DNA from: Akebia trifoliata
Taxonomy: Eukaryota > Streptophyta > Magnoliopsida > Ranunculales > Lardizabalaceae
Length of the DNA stretch: 64,000 nt
Reading direction: 5' to 3'
Assembly: GCA_017979445.1 (NCBI GenBank)
Contig: CM030714.1
Span: 18,595,892 to 18,659,891 of the forward strand
This document shows, one piece after another, positions 33,744 through 46,512 of this stretch. The position numbers were made by a program, and so were the translations under genes. The notes under the pieces are model-generated. The model was not told the origin of the DNA and made no database searches. It was given only the letters and a program-made list of their open reading frames with translations. The stretch's first letter is position 1. Each line of letters begins with the position of its first letter.

Positions 33744-36700
33744 ATAGGAATGAATAAAACATCAAAGAAAATAAAAAATCAATGGACAATATATGACTAT
33801 GCGGGTGTAGCTCGGTGACACAGCCACCCACTGTAGAAATCAACCAACTACCACCGTGGTGGTACATGAGGACAAAAATGACATTTTTCATGGATCTTGT
33901 GTGGGACTTGTATGGATCCTTGGATCACATGAATTCATTTTAAACCTAAATTTTACATTCCCAAGATGATCTACATGTGAATTTTTGAAATTATTCAGTG
34001 ATATTAATATTAGATATTATCTGATCATTTTTACGTATAAATACAAAATGAAACTGGCGTATTCACTTACTTTTAAAAAAAACTATTACATTTTCTGTGC
34101 TTTTGTGAGTATCAATTTAGCTTAGTTCAATAATATTGATAAGAACATGAAATCAATGTAAGGAATTTAAGGAATATGTCATTTTCAAAAAAATAACTTC
34201 GAACTCAAATTTGAAGACTAAAAGATAGTTACGAATTAGAGAAATTAGGTGTCTGAGTTATTTGAAGACAATCTTAAATAAACAAGTTTAAGAATTGATA
34301 AGTGTATCAGATTACTTATTGAAGGGGTTTCTTACGTTGGAGAAATAACGGATGGGTTAGTTAGGTTCAATGAGTACCCAAAATCGTTGCCTTTGGGTGA
34401 GAAAGTGGTCAATGTCTCAAAACATTGATTTACCTGTACTTTTTCAAGGCATTTATCTCGGTTTCCGTCACTATTTTGATATATTAAGTAAATATTCATG
34501 TTAAGCTTCAAAATATCACATTGCATGTTCCATAATGTTAAAATAGTTTTAATAGTATGAAATTAATGTATTTGTCAGAAATTCCGGATTACAAGTGTGT
34601 TCACTGTGCAAGATAAAGATTAGATCATCAAATTATAACCTAAAATCAAACAAATCAACTTTTCCATTACAATCTAGAGGACTAAAGAAACATGCCAACC
34701 AAATGAGCCATAAAGACAATGGCTCTAGTAACTCTAGCAATGGCGCTGGGTTGGTGATTTGGGTTGCCCTAAAATTTTGGGATTTTCTCTCTAACGCAAT
34801 GTTAATTGTGATAGTGGCGGTGGCTTGAATAGGATTCTTCCAAAACTTCAACGTTTATATAAATAGAACCTTTACCTAATTGGAAAAGAGTATCCCCCCC
34901 CCCCCCCCTCTCTCTTGGAGGCCCCTCTTTCTTTAACCTAAGGTCCTTGGCAACTTTTCTTGCATTTTTTCATTTTAAGATTAGTTTTTTCCTTTCATGT
35001 TTCTATAATTTTGTAATGAAAATAGATAGTGTAACCTTTGGTTCATAATGAAGAAAAATGTTGCTTCCTCTACTTTCTTTTGTCTTCTTGCCATGACCAT
35101 GGGCTCAAATCCCTCCCTTGGTGGGAGAAGGAGCCTAGGAGCAAGTCTTTATTGTTGTATTTGTGTTCCTTATCCTTCATTAATGATTTAATGTTCATTG
35201 GGCTCACTTCATGGCATTGTCCAACTCCATTGGATCAAGACTTAAGTTGAACCCTTACACTTTTTATACTTAAATTAGATATATCATACTTAGATAAGTT
35301 TAAGATGAAATGCTTAACCTAGATATTTGGTAGTAAGGACTGCATATGATACTAAGTGAAGGAGCTCTAAACTCCATTGTTGTTCAAGCTTCCATATATA
35401 TCTTTCAACTCAAAAGGATAACACCAAGCCCTTGGAATTGAGTTAAAAAAAGGATATGACTTAGATTTAACTTTTTTATTTGCCCTAAGGGGCTCTAATC
35501 ACTAATTGTATCTCTTTCTATAGTTTTTCTCTTCTATTAGTATAATTTCCTCCAACATGTATTTCTCTTTTGACGACTTTCAAAATATAAAAATAGTTTT
35601 AATAGTTTTGGCTTGAGCTAATTTCTTAGTTTCTATTTGATTCCACCCCTTTTCTCTTGGGATTGATCTTGTATTTGACCCTAAAGTCGAGGTAATTTTC
35701 ATAAGTATTAACTTTTGTGGGAAGGACAATGATAGTCCCACTAAAAAGTGTCTGGTCTTCGTTTATTTCAGGGTTAGGAATACTGGGTGTTATTTAATTT
35801 TAGGTTAGGGAGTGCCCATGCACTTATGGGTTGGTTAGGAGTACCGGGATGTGTTTATTTATTTTTGGATTATAATGAGAAAGTAAAGTGGATACATAAA
35901 ATAGTGTACCTTGGATTGCCCATGCTAGCCTAATAAATACGAAGATGACTGGTCTCTGTGATCGTGGTAAGTCTATAGTAGTCAACCGACTTACATCTAT
36001 AAAGAAGGTCCTCATAATCATGAGACCTTGGCCAATGATCAACCTGAGCTAGAAAAGGGACAAATCACTTGCAGCCAAGCCGATTGTAGAATCAAGCAAT
36101 AACTTTATAATCCCTCATTGATAAACTTGAGATTTTCGACTGAGGTAAAATTCAATCATGAAATTCATAGTACTTATCGGTATACAACACTGTGTAACAC
36201 TACTGTTGTAGATGTGTTTTAAATTTCTGTTGATGAGATGTGAAATTTATTTATGTATTGAGAATATCGAAAACTAGAAGCCTAGATATTTAAATCAGGG
36301 AAGTTGCTTACTAACTGCAAAATGTAACAACGAAAGTTAGGACGTAATAAGTGATGTGGATTTAACGGATTTGGTACAGTATTTAGTGTTTAGAGTGTAC
36401 AATATTTGGAAGTTATGACATAGATTATTGTTCTAAAGAGGAAATTTGATGTGTCCACTAGGTCTTATGATGTGACTCACAAGCAACCACCATTCCCAAT
36501 TTGATGAATGTGTTACTAGAATGTCCTTATGATAAACAATGGTCTAAGAATTAAAAAGAAACTCGGCCATGCACCATCACCACTCATGGCCTAGTTAAAT
36601 TTAGATATATAAAAAATTTAGTCCCAACCTACAAGTGAGATGAGAAATGATATCTCTAGGAAAATTGTATTAAAGGGACGAAGTCTAGCATGTCTATGGT

Positions 36701-37112
36701 AACTCGAAGCATGATATATGGAATCATCCCAAACATCAAAATCATATATTCATTTAGAAATTTTTTTTTTTAAAAAAATCGTTCTATTTTAATCCCCCAA
36801 GTTTAATTAGCTTTAAGTGCAATAGTGCTGCCAAGGGATATTGGCAGAGGTTAAAGAGAAGGGTATTTCAACCCTTTTGTGTTAACTCTCTAATAAATGA
36901 ACAAAGTCAAGTAGGTGTCATTAGTTCCAGAAATTACTCCAATTATTATATTTAAAAGCTATACATTCACACCATTTATTTAATGTTAGGTAATTTTAAG
37001 AAATCACTCTATATTTTGGTGAACTTTTAGTGAACCTTGGGTGTAACTCTTGAACCTTCAATACTCATTGAAGAAAACTAACTTGAGTCTTTTTTGAATG
37101 AGTTGTCATGAT
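33744..37112. other. Spacer, nothing recognised
   Basis: AT-rich with no conserved protein. It includes a run of 15 C at 34894-34908 followed by CT repeats. Open frames up to about 77 codons show no family resemblance. Confidence 0.5.
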
Positions 37113-37256
37113 TGCACGTGGTTTTGGTACGCGGCTGATGTGGCAAGGGCATAAAACCATCAATCTTTTTCATCAGGATATAGAGGAAAAAGATGTGCGG
37201 TTTTGTGCCCTTGCCCAGTCAACCATGTACCTAACCATGTATCAAAATCTCGTGCA
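37113..37256. repeat. Small foldback repeat
   Basis: 144-bp imperfect hairpin. The strongest arms, GGCAAGGGCATAAAACC (37142-37158) and GGTTTTGTGCCCTTGCC (37199-37215), pair with one mismatch; outer arms TGCACG..TTTTGGTAC and the matching right side extend it. An inner ATCTTTTTC/GAAAAAGAT pair closes the loop. Could be a MITE remnant; no target duplication is clear. Confidence 0.6.
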
Positions 37257-39118
37257 TTCATTATTATTTATTTTTTAAAATAGCTTTTTTACATTTGTTC
37301 AGTTATTTAGATGGAAAGTTATTCAAAATATTGAGGTGTGTGAAATGGGATTTGCCAAGAGGTTAAAGACGATGGGTTGACTAAAATTGTCGGACATTTA
37401 TCAGATGTGCAAGAATGATTTCCCACCTCACATAGACAAGAAACACATAATCACCTGTGTCGCAGTGTCACGTATGTGTTTTTTCGAAGTGAGGTAGCAC
37501 AACGCTTGGGATGCTAAAATCCACAAGCAAACCTGTCAAAATTATCTCACACACACAAAATGTAGCTAGTAATATGAGAAAACAGGGGCAATACGAGGTA
37601 AAGTCAGGAAGCAACTTTGTTGATATAGTATACAATTACACAAAGTAATACATTACAAAATCAAATAAGGTGTGTTATAAGCAACTAGTGATCTATGACA
37701 CGCGTGATGCCACGTAGCTTGGGCGAGGGCTCAAAGTCAACGTGGGTATTGGTCGAGGATTGGGACCAAAGACACCCTTCCTACAAAGAGTACGCTAAGT
37801 TTTTTTTAAGTTTTCAAAAGGAAACATCAAAAGTAGAGATCAGTCATACTCTTTCTTATTTTATTATAGAAATACCACTAAACTAACAGAGATACCCTAT
37901 CACGGTGTTAATATAACTTCATATGTGAGTCTTACATAGAATTACATGGGTGCTCTCGGGTGACTCTGGGGTGAGGTACACCTAACTCTAGGTGTCATCG
38001 TGCATGGCCTTCACACATAGGCACGGGCATTAACTAGTATAATATATAGCTGAATAATTCAATTGAGTTTTAGACCCGACATGATGCACTTTTAACTTAC
38101 TTGATCAAGTGGATGAGTTGACACGATGATTTTCCGAGTTGATGTAAAAAATTGGATCCTTCAAATTTTAGGGCCGGGCCACTTCAAAATCCAACCATGT
38201 CAAGTCAACTTCATAGAATTTTGAGTTGACTCGACAATTTATAAGGCTATGTATTTAAAAATACATTTAAACTCCCAATTTGCGAGTCCTTGACTGGACC
38301 CTTAAGATTTCGACTCAAGTTGAGATTTCGAGCATGGGAACTTTGCATGCCTTGATATAATGAGCTTGTGATTGGAATCATTTGATCTTTACATCATTTT
38401 TTTCACAATTTTATTAGTTTGATCGATCTATCGCATCTTTTAATATCATCAAGGAATTTGGCCATTTAATACTTAATTTCAGCTATCGACCTTGATTACT
38501 TTTTCTCATTCATTGTATGTACACATCACGAATTTTTTAAGCCAGCATTAGCACTTTTTTCTTGTCTTATGTAGATAATATTATCTTAGTGCATTGGTTA
38601 GGTTTCTTATTACCTCATGCCTGGAGATGTTTCTTTAACGTTGAATCCCTTGTTAATCAATTTAAAATAACATGTTCTAAGATCGATCTGCTCATCTCAA
38701 CTTTATCTGAAATTAATTTTAATTTTAAAACGACCTACCTATGTTATACCTTGTAATTAGCCGTATCAATCAAGAAATGATTAAATCCACCTAATTAATT
38801 AAAAGACTGATTTATAATCTTATACACTAAACAATAGATACAGCACCCAATCTTTTATTTTTTGTTTTTAAATTATGGGACTAAAGGAGTATTGAAAAGT
38901 GTATGAGTAGAGGAAGCTTTGCCACATCCTTGGTTTTCTATACTAATTAACGTTATATTGGATTAGATAAATTAATAACTTATGTTGCGCACCATAATCA
39001 TTTTATGACTATGGGGATTGTCGAAGAAAAAAACAATGAAGATGGGACGAAATTTCTTTTCACAAGAAAAAGAAGCTATAAAGAGAGGAAAACAATAATA
39101 CATCAATCCGATATTTAA
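37257..39118. other. Spacer, nothing recognised
   Basis: AT-rich. A weaker inverted pair (CCTCACATAGACAAGAAACACATA and its partner ending AAGTGAGG) sits at about 37430-37495. No coding signal. Confidence 0.45.
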
Positions 39119-39270
39119 GGTAAGGTGCCAACTCGGCAAGATGGTAAAGTCTTTGGAGTTAATTAGAGAACAAGTCGTATTTGAAATGGGGTCAGGGATC
39201 GTACCCTCCCCAAACGTTTCCACTACGCAGTCCTGCTTTCACCCACTTGCTCATCAAAAAAAAAAAAAAA
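39119..39270 (+). mobile_element. Possible tRNA-derived SINE
   Basis: About 150 bp ending in 15 A (39256-39270). It has a box-A-like TGGTAAAGTCTTTGG and a box-B-like GGGATCGTACCC at roughly tRNA spacing. Length, internal promoter boxes and A-tail fit a plant SINE; flanking duplication is not convincing (CGATA on both sides at most). Confidence 0.4.
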
Positions 39271-41120
39271 TCGATAGACCTATGTTACCTAATTCATAGG
39301 TTCGTTCATTTAAAATTTGGGTTCATGATTCGTTAGTCAAGAATGAACCCAATTTATAAGGATAGATAAAGATGATGATATTTGAAGGTTGAAGTGATTT
39401 GAGTTTAAGATAAAAAGGATATTGAAGATGATTGATTTTGAAAAGAAAAAGTTAGATTTTTTTTATTTGCAAGTTGAAGATGAGGGGTATTTGGTCATTT
39501 TCTAATAATCTATCATTAAAGAAAAATTTTAGAATTTAAGGAATATCTCACACATAAGAGAATAAAAAAAAAAAATAATAAATAAATAATATAATATTAA
39601 ATTGACCCAAATATAAGATACTCAAATCCACTCAGCTGATGTGAAATGTGTTAATCTATTTAAGTAACTTCGTTTTGGAATTAGTTTAGCACAGCTCTAC
39701 ATGATAAGTAATTTGCTTCATTCAGTTTAGCAAGTCCCCCCATAAAATAAATAATTCGTCTAGCTCGCTATATATTACGAACCAAGAGCGAATCGTACTG
39801 TAAACTAATTCGGTTCAAACCGGTTCGCAGTTTTATACTTCAGTAGCGAATTAGGTAACCTTAGGATAGACTTTGGTTCAATTCTCCTTGTCATCGAGTT
39901 AAAATATAGGTTTGTGGAACACATATAGATTCTTTTTTTTGCTTTTTCTTTTCCCCGAAAAGGATGTGGACCTAACAAAAGAAGACAACTAGGGAATCGT
40001 GGTAGTGATTTTGGACCCAAAGCTCAAACGATTGACATATTGTTATGCTATTTTGAGGTTATGGGTTAAGTCCAGTCATTTTTATTTATTTTATTTATTT
40101 TATTTTATTTCTGTTAAGAAAACAAGTGAAGTGATGGGCATTCCCCTACTTTACTCCAAAAATTGGAAGATTCAAGAAGTCTCCCATTACAGGTTTTTTT
40201 AACAGAACTTCAAACAAATGACTCTAAAATCTCAATAATAAAATAACACAATATATATAATTGAGATTGAGTTACTCATAAAAAATTGACTCAATGATGC
40301 ATATCCCAATGATAAAACGCGGGCAATAGGTTTCATATTTTAATGGGAAGGATTATGTGTTTTCTCATGATGAGCCACTCAAACTATTCTAGTCATTTGG
40401 TGAATTCTTCTTACCTTTCAGCCATAATTCTCACAAAATTTCTATACATTATGACAAATTTAACCACATAATTAACTCCTAGATTGATTTAGTCTAATCA
40501 GCCAAATAAACTTGAGTGGAATGATATTTTTCTTTTTGGTAATAATAATGATCATGGTTGAGAATGACTACTCAATCTGTAGTAGGATCATCAAAATTGC
40601 ATTGCAATCCATATAAGCCATGCAAATGCAAATACAAATACAAATAGGGATTAAAATTTAGTTTTAAAACTCCTCAATTCGACTTGAAACTTGGTCAATT
40701 TGACTCGACTTGATTGGATTTTGAGGTGAATCGACCATAAAACTTGAAAGAACTGACTCGCCAAGTCAACTTGAAAATTTAGATGAGTTGAGTCAAACTC
40801 AACTGGGTTAGATTCACCAAATCAAAATCCTGTAATGCATTTTTTTTTTTAAATCCCTTTTTTTTTCCAATAAATCCACCTAAATTTTTTGATTTTTCTC
40901 CCAAAAATTTAACCATTCCGAGCTCATCTTCAATCCATTGGTTTCACACTCTTGAAGAAAACCCTTGATTTTTCTACTTAAAAATCCTCCATCTTTAAGT
41001 TCTTTAACCCATTCAACCTGGTCTTTGATCCATAGACTTCATGCTCTAGAATTAAAACCCTTGATTACTCTATAGAAAAGCAATCATCTTTAAGTTTTTC
41101 AAGACATTCAGCCACTTATT
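39271..41120. other. Spacer, nothing recognised
   Basis: AT-rich. A GACTCGACTTG-type repetitive stretch (about 40670-40830) lies just left of the pararetrovirus remnant. No coding signal. Confidence 0.45.
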
Positions 41121-41141
41121 TGATCCATTAACTTCAGTTCC

Positions 41142-42139
41142 TTGAAGAACCATAACATTCCTTACAATGATCTTACTTATGGACAAATTATTTGTTTTAT
41201 CCACTCAGAAGGTCTTAAACTTTGTAATGACCTAAGACTTCAACATAAACTTAAACAAGATCGGTTCTCCAGTCGCAAAGAATTAGGACAGTTCTGTGAA
41301 CAATGTGGCCTTCCTCCACCTTTTTCTAGTTCACCTTCCAAAACCTCCAAACGTTCAAAACTTTGCTGCCTCCGCAATTATAACAAAACCAGCAAAACCA
41401 GAGATAAACCAATAACATTTTCTAGGACAAACAAGAAAAAAAAAAATATACTAAAAAACATTTTGAACGTTCTCAAAATCAAAATCCACGAAAGATACCC
41501 ATATGCTATAAGTGTGGAAAAGTAGGACATTATAAAAATCAATGTAAAGTAAAACAAAAGAAAAATGAATTAGGAATAAATGAAAACTTAAAATTACAAT
41601 TAACCAATTTAATGATCAACTCAGGAGATTCAAGTAATGATGTAGATGATATAGAAAATTCAAGTGAAGAAGAAAAAGAAACTAAAAAGGAAGTATATAA
41701 ACCAGTACAATTTTGCAATACAACATGTGGATGTAAATCCATAAATGTATTAATAAGAGAACAAAAAATATTATTTGACTATATAGACAAAATAGAAGAC
41801 CCAGACTTACAAAGAGGATATTTATTACAATTAAGTGATTCAATAAGGCAAGAAGAATTAATCGACAAACAATCACCAAATTATAAGTTACAAGATATAT
41901 TCATAAAAATTGATAAAATACAATTACAAGAAATAACTATCCAAGACTTACAGAAAGAGATAAATCAAGTAAAAGAAGAAATAAAAATAATAAGTCAAGG
42001 ACAACAAGAACAAATCGATATGTTACATTTTGACCACTCAAAACAAAAGGGGAAAGAAACAGTAGTAGAAGAAGAAGAAGAAAATTATATCCAGATAATT
42101 AACAAAATACAATATCAAAAATGGTTTATTAATATCTAA
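41142..42139 (+). pseudogene. Pararetrovirus coat-protein region with zinc knuckle
   Basis: The first part (41142-41410) has NDLTYGQIICFIHSEGLKLC and RKELGQFCEQCG, like the C-terminal coat-protein region of plant pararetroviruses. After a frameshift the RNA-binding knuckle CYKCGKVGHYKNQC is at 41504-41545. From 41612 a 175-codon frame holds an acidic stretch (NSSEEEKETKK), the segment FCNTTCGCKSINVL and a long coiled-coil-like region (LQKEINQVKEEIKIISQ). It ends near the start of the protease. Confidence 0.7.
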
Positions 42140-42297
42140 TTAGTTATAAACAAAGAATTTATAATAACAATAGTAGCTTTAGTAGATTCAGGAGCAGACT
42201 TAAATTGTATACAAGAAGGTATTGTACCTACTAAATATTTCGAAAAAATAACAGAAGGAATATCCACTGCAGATGGATCAAAGCTAGAGCAATCCAG
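42140..42297 (+). pseudogene. Pararetrovirus aspartic protease fragment
   Basis: After a TAA at 42137-42139 the frame continues to ALVDSGADLNCIQEG, with the catalytic Asp at 42185. Only about 50 codons remain; the second half of the protease is deleted before RT starts at 42298. Confidence 0.7.
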
Positions 42298-42900
42298 ATG
42301 AACAAAGAAACTCTAGAATATTGCAAAAAAGAAATACAGGACTTATTAGATAAAAAATTAATAAGGCCTAGCAATTCTCCATGGAGTTGTTCTGCCTTCT
42401 ATGTCCAAAAACATCTAGAAATAGAAAAAGGTGTACCTAGATTAGTAATCAATTATAAACCTTTGAATGACGCCCTAGCTCCGATGGATTAGGTATCTGA
42501 TTTCAAACAAGAAAGACCTCTTAAATAGGTTATATGAATCAATGATTTTCTCAAAATTTGACATGAAATCTGGTTTTTGGCAAATCCAAGTAGCAGAAAA
42601 AGAGAGATACAAAACTACTTTTACAGTATCATTTTGACATTATGAATGGAATATAATGTCATTTAGTTTAAAAAATCCTCTAAGTGAATTCCAAAAAATA
42701 ATGAATGATATTTTTAACTAATTTACATAGATGATGTTTTAATATATTCTAAATTCATAGAGCAACATTGGAAGCATTTGGAAATATTCGTTAACACCAT
42801 AAAATTTCATGGACTAGTATTATCAGCCCCTAAATTTTTTTTATTCCAAACTAAGATAAGATTTTTAGGCCACAATATTCTGAATAGAACCATTATCCCA
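42298..42900 (+). pseudogene. Pararetrovirus reverse transcriptase, broken
   Basis: Starts with YCKKEIQDLLDKKLIRPS and PWSCSAFYVQK, then VPRLVINYKPLN. A stop (42490) and a frameshift follow, after which FSKFDMKSGFWQIQV can be read. The catalytic box YIDD is at 42724-42735. Several more stops interrupt the palm and thumb. Together with the RNase H region this is the replication module of the virus, now inactive. Confidence 0.75.
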
Positions 42901-43350
42901 ATTGATAGGTCCTTATAAATTTGTAAATAAATTTCCTGATGAAATAAAAGACAAAAAACAGTTACAAAGATTCTTAGGTAGTCTTAATTATATAAAAGAC
43001 TTTTACCAAAATCTCCATACCATAGCTAAACCATCGTTTCAAAGGTTAAGAAAGAAAACTCCAGAATGGACAGATGAACACACAAATGCTGTAAGACAGT
43101 TAAAATTAAGAATAGAAGAAATACCATGTTTAAATATTCCTGATCCAAAATTATCAAAAATAGTAGAAAAAGATGCAAGTGAATTAAGATACAGTGGAAT
43201 ATTAAAACAAGAAAAAGATAAAAAAGAACAGTTAATCAGATTTACTTCTGAAGCTTGGAATCCAACACAATAAAAATACTCAACAGTTAAAAAGGAGATT
43301 TTATCAATAGTCCTATGCATTTCAAAATTTCAAGAAGATTTATTAAACTG
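42901..43350 (+). pseudogene. Pararetrovirus RT connection and RNase H, truncated
   Basis: LQRFLGSLNYIKDFYQN, then EWTDEHTNAVRQLK, then the RNase H start EKDASELRYSGILKQE with its first acidic residue near 43172, then RFTSEAWNPTQ and a stop. The remaining RNase H motifs are not found before the sequence turns to unrelated AT-rich DNA. Confidence 0.72.
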
Positions 43351-43647
43351 TCAGTCTCCTACTTCCTCAAGAATCCATTCTTGTTTCTGAGTTAGAAAGG
43401 TTGCATAAGATATATCTTAAGATTAAGAGGAGAGAAAGGACAAGTAGATCTATTGATTTTATTGAGAAAATTCATGGGCGTTTCTTTACAAGTTGAAAAT
43501 GAGGGTACTTTTAAGTCATTAAATAATTTTAATTTGACTCAGACAAGTTGATTCTCGAGTTTTTGACTTAACTCATCTTAGTCGACATTCTAGTAAAGTC
43601 GACGTTTCAAATTTGAAATTTTAGAACTTGGGATTAAATTACATTGA

Positions 43648-43682
43648 CTCTCTCTCTCTCTCTCTCTCTCCCTCCCTCTCTG
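43648..43682. repeat. (CT)n microsatellite
   Basis: CT dinucleotide run followed by CCCTCCCTCTCTG. Confidence 0.9.
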
Positions 43683-45174
43683 AATATATTGGGCATGAGT
43701 TTGCTTTTACACTCAGTGATCCAATCCTTTTGTTAGGAGTACCGCTTACGCTCTCAAACCTCATTCTAATGCTTTCGGAGTGAATAAGTCCAATCCCCAC
43801 TGTCAAAATGTTGAAACTCACTCACATAAAGAATCTTATTTCATCTATCATATTAAGTATTTTATTTTTATTTCTTAAATAACTATTAGTCATATATGTC
43901 CTAAAAAATAAATATTATAATAAATTTTTATTGAGTATTAAAATTAGAAACAACAATATTATAATGCTAGAAAAATTAAAATAGGTGGTGAGTAGCATAG
44001 TACCAACACTAATATAGTCAAACTATATAAATAGTTAAAAAAATTACAAACAACTATGAACCACGGTGGGGTTATGTAAAGAATCTATTAGAAAATTTTG
44101 TTTATTTATTTGAAAATTATTGATTTTAAATTGTAAAAGTATGTGTTTTTTTTTTTTTTTTTCAAGAAAAAGTATGTAGTGATAGATTAATTAAATCAAA
44201 TGAACTATACAATAGTAAAACGGATATTTAAATATATTATGTATCACTCAACACGTAACGCTTGAGGTGCTCTGCACCTTAAATATTTTCAACTAGGCAT
44301 TTTAGCATTCCTGCTCCATGTTCTGGTCACTAAGCTTTTACTAACATCGCTATTTATGTGGCACAATTCCATGGATTTTAATTACACTTGCATCCCTTGA
44401 CCTTTAGACTGCCACAAATTATAATTGCAATTTGTAAAGTCAAAATTAGCTCTTATATTAAAGTATTTTATTTTTATGTTGGAATTATTTATGTAGTTTG
44501 AATTGTGTAAAGGATTAATTTGATTACTAACAGGATGAATGTGTCAAAGTCAATAAGATGAGAGAAGTAGCCCTAATAATTTAGGAGGTTGTTCTATTGT
44601 TCAACATTAATGGAAGCAAATTCAGATAGATTGACAAAAATAATTCAAATGTTGGAATCAGTTTTTCTTGGACCGAGCATTCAACCAACAACATTATTCT
44701 TAGTTTTTGGAATTAATAAGAAATCTCTCCATGCTGGGATTAGGAGTGTCATGCAAACAAAAGAAATTGAATTATTTTATCATTGAAAGCATGAGTATGA
44801 GATGAGCAAGATCCCGAAGCGGGAACATGTTGAAGATAATTCATTTTCGATAATAATAATAAAATAAAATAAAATAAAAGAAGATGCAAAATGGGAGAAG
44901 CTCAAAGATAATTTGGGTTTTTCATTGGAAAATTAGCTCATTATTCAGCCAACCTAAAAATAAATAATATTTCATATTATCATTAATTAATTTGGAGTGG
45001 AATGTTTAGAAGGAAGTAGTTGCAATTAGCCAAAAAGTGTGGGTGAATAAAATGGCCCTTACTTAAATTGTATATATAATTCATGAATAATAACGCTATA
45101 GCAAAAACAAAGTGAATATCACACAATATTTGGAAAAGTTTGTTCATCATATAATAAAATACATAATACTTAAA
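43683..45174. other. Spacer, nothing recognised
   Basis: AT-rich with short A/T runs (for example T-run near 44147-44162 and AAAAT repeats near 44860). No coding signal. Confidence 0.45.
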
Positions 45175-45560
45175 GGGGGCGATTCAAGGGCCATATGAAA
45201 TATGTAAAAACAATGGTTTTTCAAAATATGGGTTAGAGGTTTTGGATTGAGCTGATTTTTTGCGAGGTTGGTCACTATGATGAGAAGATCATCCTCACAA
45301 AAAATCAGCTCAATATGAAATTTCTAAATCCATCAAAAGTGATTTACAAATTATTGAAAAAATTGGTAAAAAGTCGACGGTCCACATTCTAAATCACTTT
45401 TAATGGGGTTAGAAGTTTTAGATTGGACTGACTTTTTTTTTTTCAAATGATCTTCCCATCATAGAGATCATCCTCACAAAAAATCAGCTCAATCCGAAAC
45501 TTCTAACCTATATTTTGAAAATTTATTAATGGTACATTGTTTTTACATATGTTTTTTCAT
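45175..45560. mobile_element. Foldback MITE with nested hairpins
   Basis: 386 bp framed by a 9-bp direct repeat atacttaaa (45166-45174 and 45561-45569), the size used by Mutator-like elements. The two halves pair over roughly 165-180 bases (ATATGTAAAAACAATG near the left edge, its complement near the right). Within each half, ATTGAGCTGATTTTTTG and CCTCACAAAAAATCAGCTCAAT pair again, so the element can fold as one long hairpin or as two smaller ones. No protein. Confidence 0.65.
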
Positions 45561-46130
45561 ATACTTAAATTGTATATATGATTTATTGATCTAACTTGAT
45601 AACTAAACGGACCTAATAACGCTACACAAACCTGGCCCAGTCTAAGATGGACTGGGCTGAAACTGACCACCGATTGATAGTTGAGCGAGTGTTAATTAGT
45701 GGTTCTAGGCCTCAAATGATTATACTACAATCCGGATAGCACTGGGTAAACTTTCGCAAAATAGAGAAAATAAGGGAGATAGGGAAGGAAAGAGGATACG
45801 GACGTACCTAAACACAGAACCCAATATTGGCCTTCCACTAAAATGAATGGAACCTACTTACAAAGCCAAACACGGTCAATTAGGCCAGACGTGGGCCAGC
45901 ACAATCCATTGACACCTTAATTTTCATCTTTTTATTGAATTCTAATATTAAGATCACATAAAAACCCGATCTTACAAGTTACATTTTGTTTCTTATTATG
46001 GATTACTTCTGGGTTTGATCCCTTCTTTATAGGATTGGCCCCAGATCAACCTCAATCCAATTCATTGACACCCCTGCGGCACATATTGGTTCTGGCTACA
46101 GCCACCGAAATTGATTGGGGTAGGTTCGGT
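45561..46130. other. Spacer, nothing recognised
   Basis: Unremarkable sequence of somewhat higher GC than its neighbours, no conserved frame. Confidence 0.45.
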
Positions 46131-46317
46131 TGACTCACGGAAAATGACACTTGTAAAAAACACATTATCCTAATCACATGCACGTTAACACGAAGTACAT
46201 CCGTTGGGATTTGTGCGTGTCCTGATAATACATATCTTGGGTATATTTATCCTAAGGGTAAATCTTAACCATTGGATTTCATGATTTCATGTTTACGAAA
46301 TCATTTTCCGTGAGTCA
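46131..46317. mobile_element. Small MITE with 17-bp perfect terminal inverted repeats
   Basis: 187 bp between TGACTCACGGAAAATGA (46131-46147) and its exact complement (46301-46317). No coding sequence. A target duplication is not obvious, so the superfamily is uncertain. Confidence 0.65.
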
Positions 46318-46512
46318 TCTGAAGCTAGGGAATTTTGAATTTGAATTTGAATTACAAATGTTAGCCCATTAAACTAATTAAATTGGTTTTTAGGCTATCC
46401 CTTGGTGGATCTAGATTTTGAAATCTCCACAATTCTTAATTTAGCAATTGAAGGAAATTCGAGCTGAGATCAAGGGAAGAACCCACATGGGTGGTAATTG
46501 AGTACAAATGGT

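Larger units (their letters stand above)
41130..43350 (+). mobile_element. Endogenous pararetrovirus (Caulimoviridae) remnant
   Basis: Plus-strand remnant in the order coat-protein C-terminus, zinc knuckle, Glu/Lys-rich linker, aspartic protease, RT, RNase H. This order and the motifs match the petuvirus/florendovirus side of Caulimoviridae rather than an LTR element; no LTRs flank it. The coding sequence is A-rich, unlike the surrounding gypsy elements. Multiple stops, frameshifts and a deletion between protease and RT make it non-functional. No movement protein is seen, and the right end stops within RNase H. Confidence 0.78.

Noticed and set aside
33796..33860. GCGGGTGTAGCTCGGTGA looked like a tRNA box A
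   Set aside because: No matching box B, anticodon arm or acceptor stem can be drawn.
34894..34908. Run of 15 C
   Set aside because: Simple repeat; the length may also be a sequencing artefact.
41142..43350. Region considered as a Ty3/gypsy element
   Set aside because: No LTRs, no integrase, and coat-protein-like segment plus knuckle before the protease fit a caulimovirid better.
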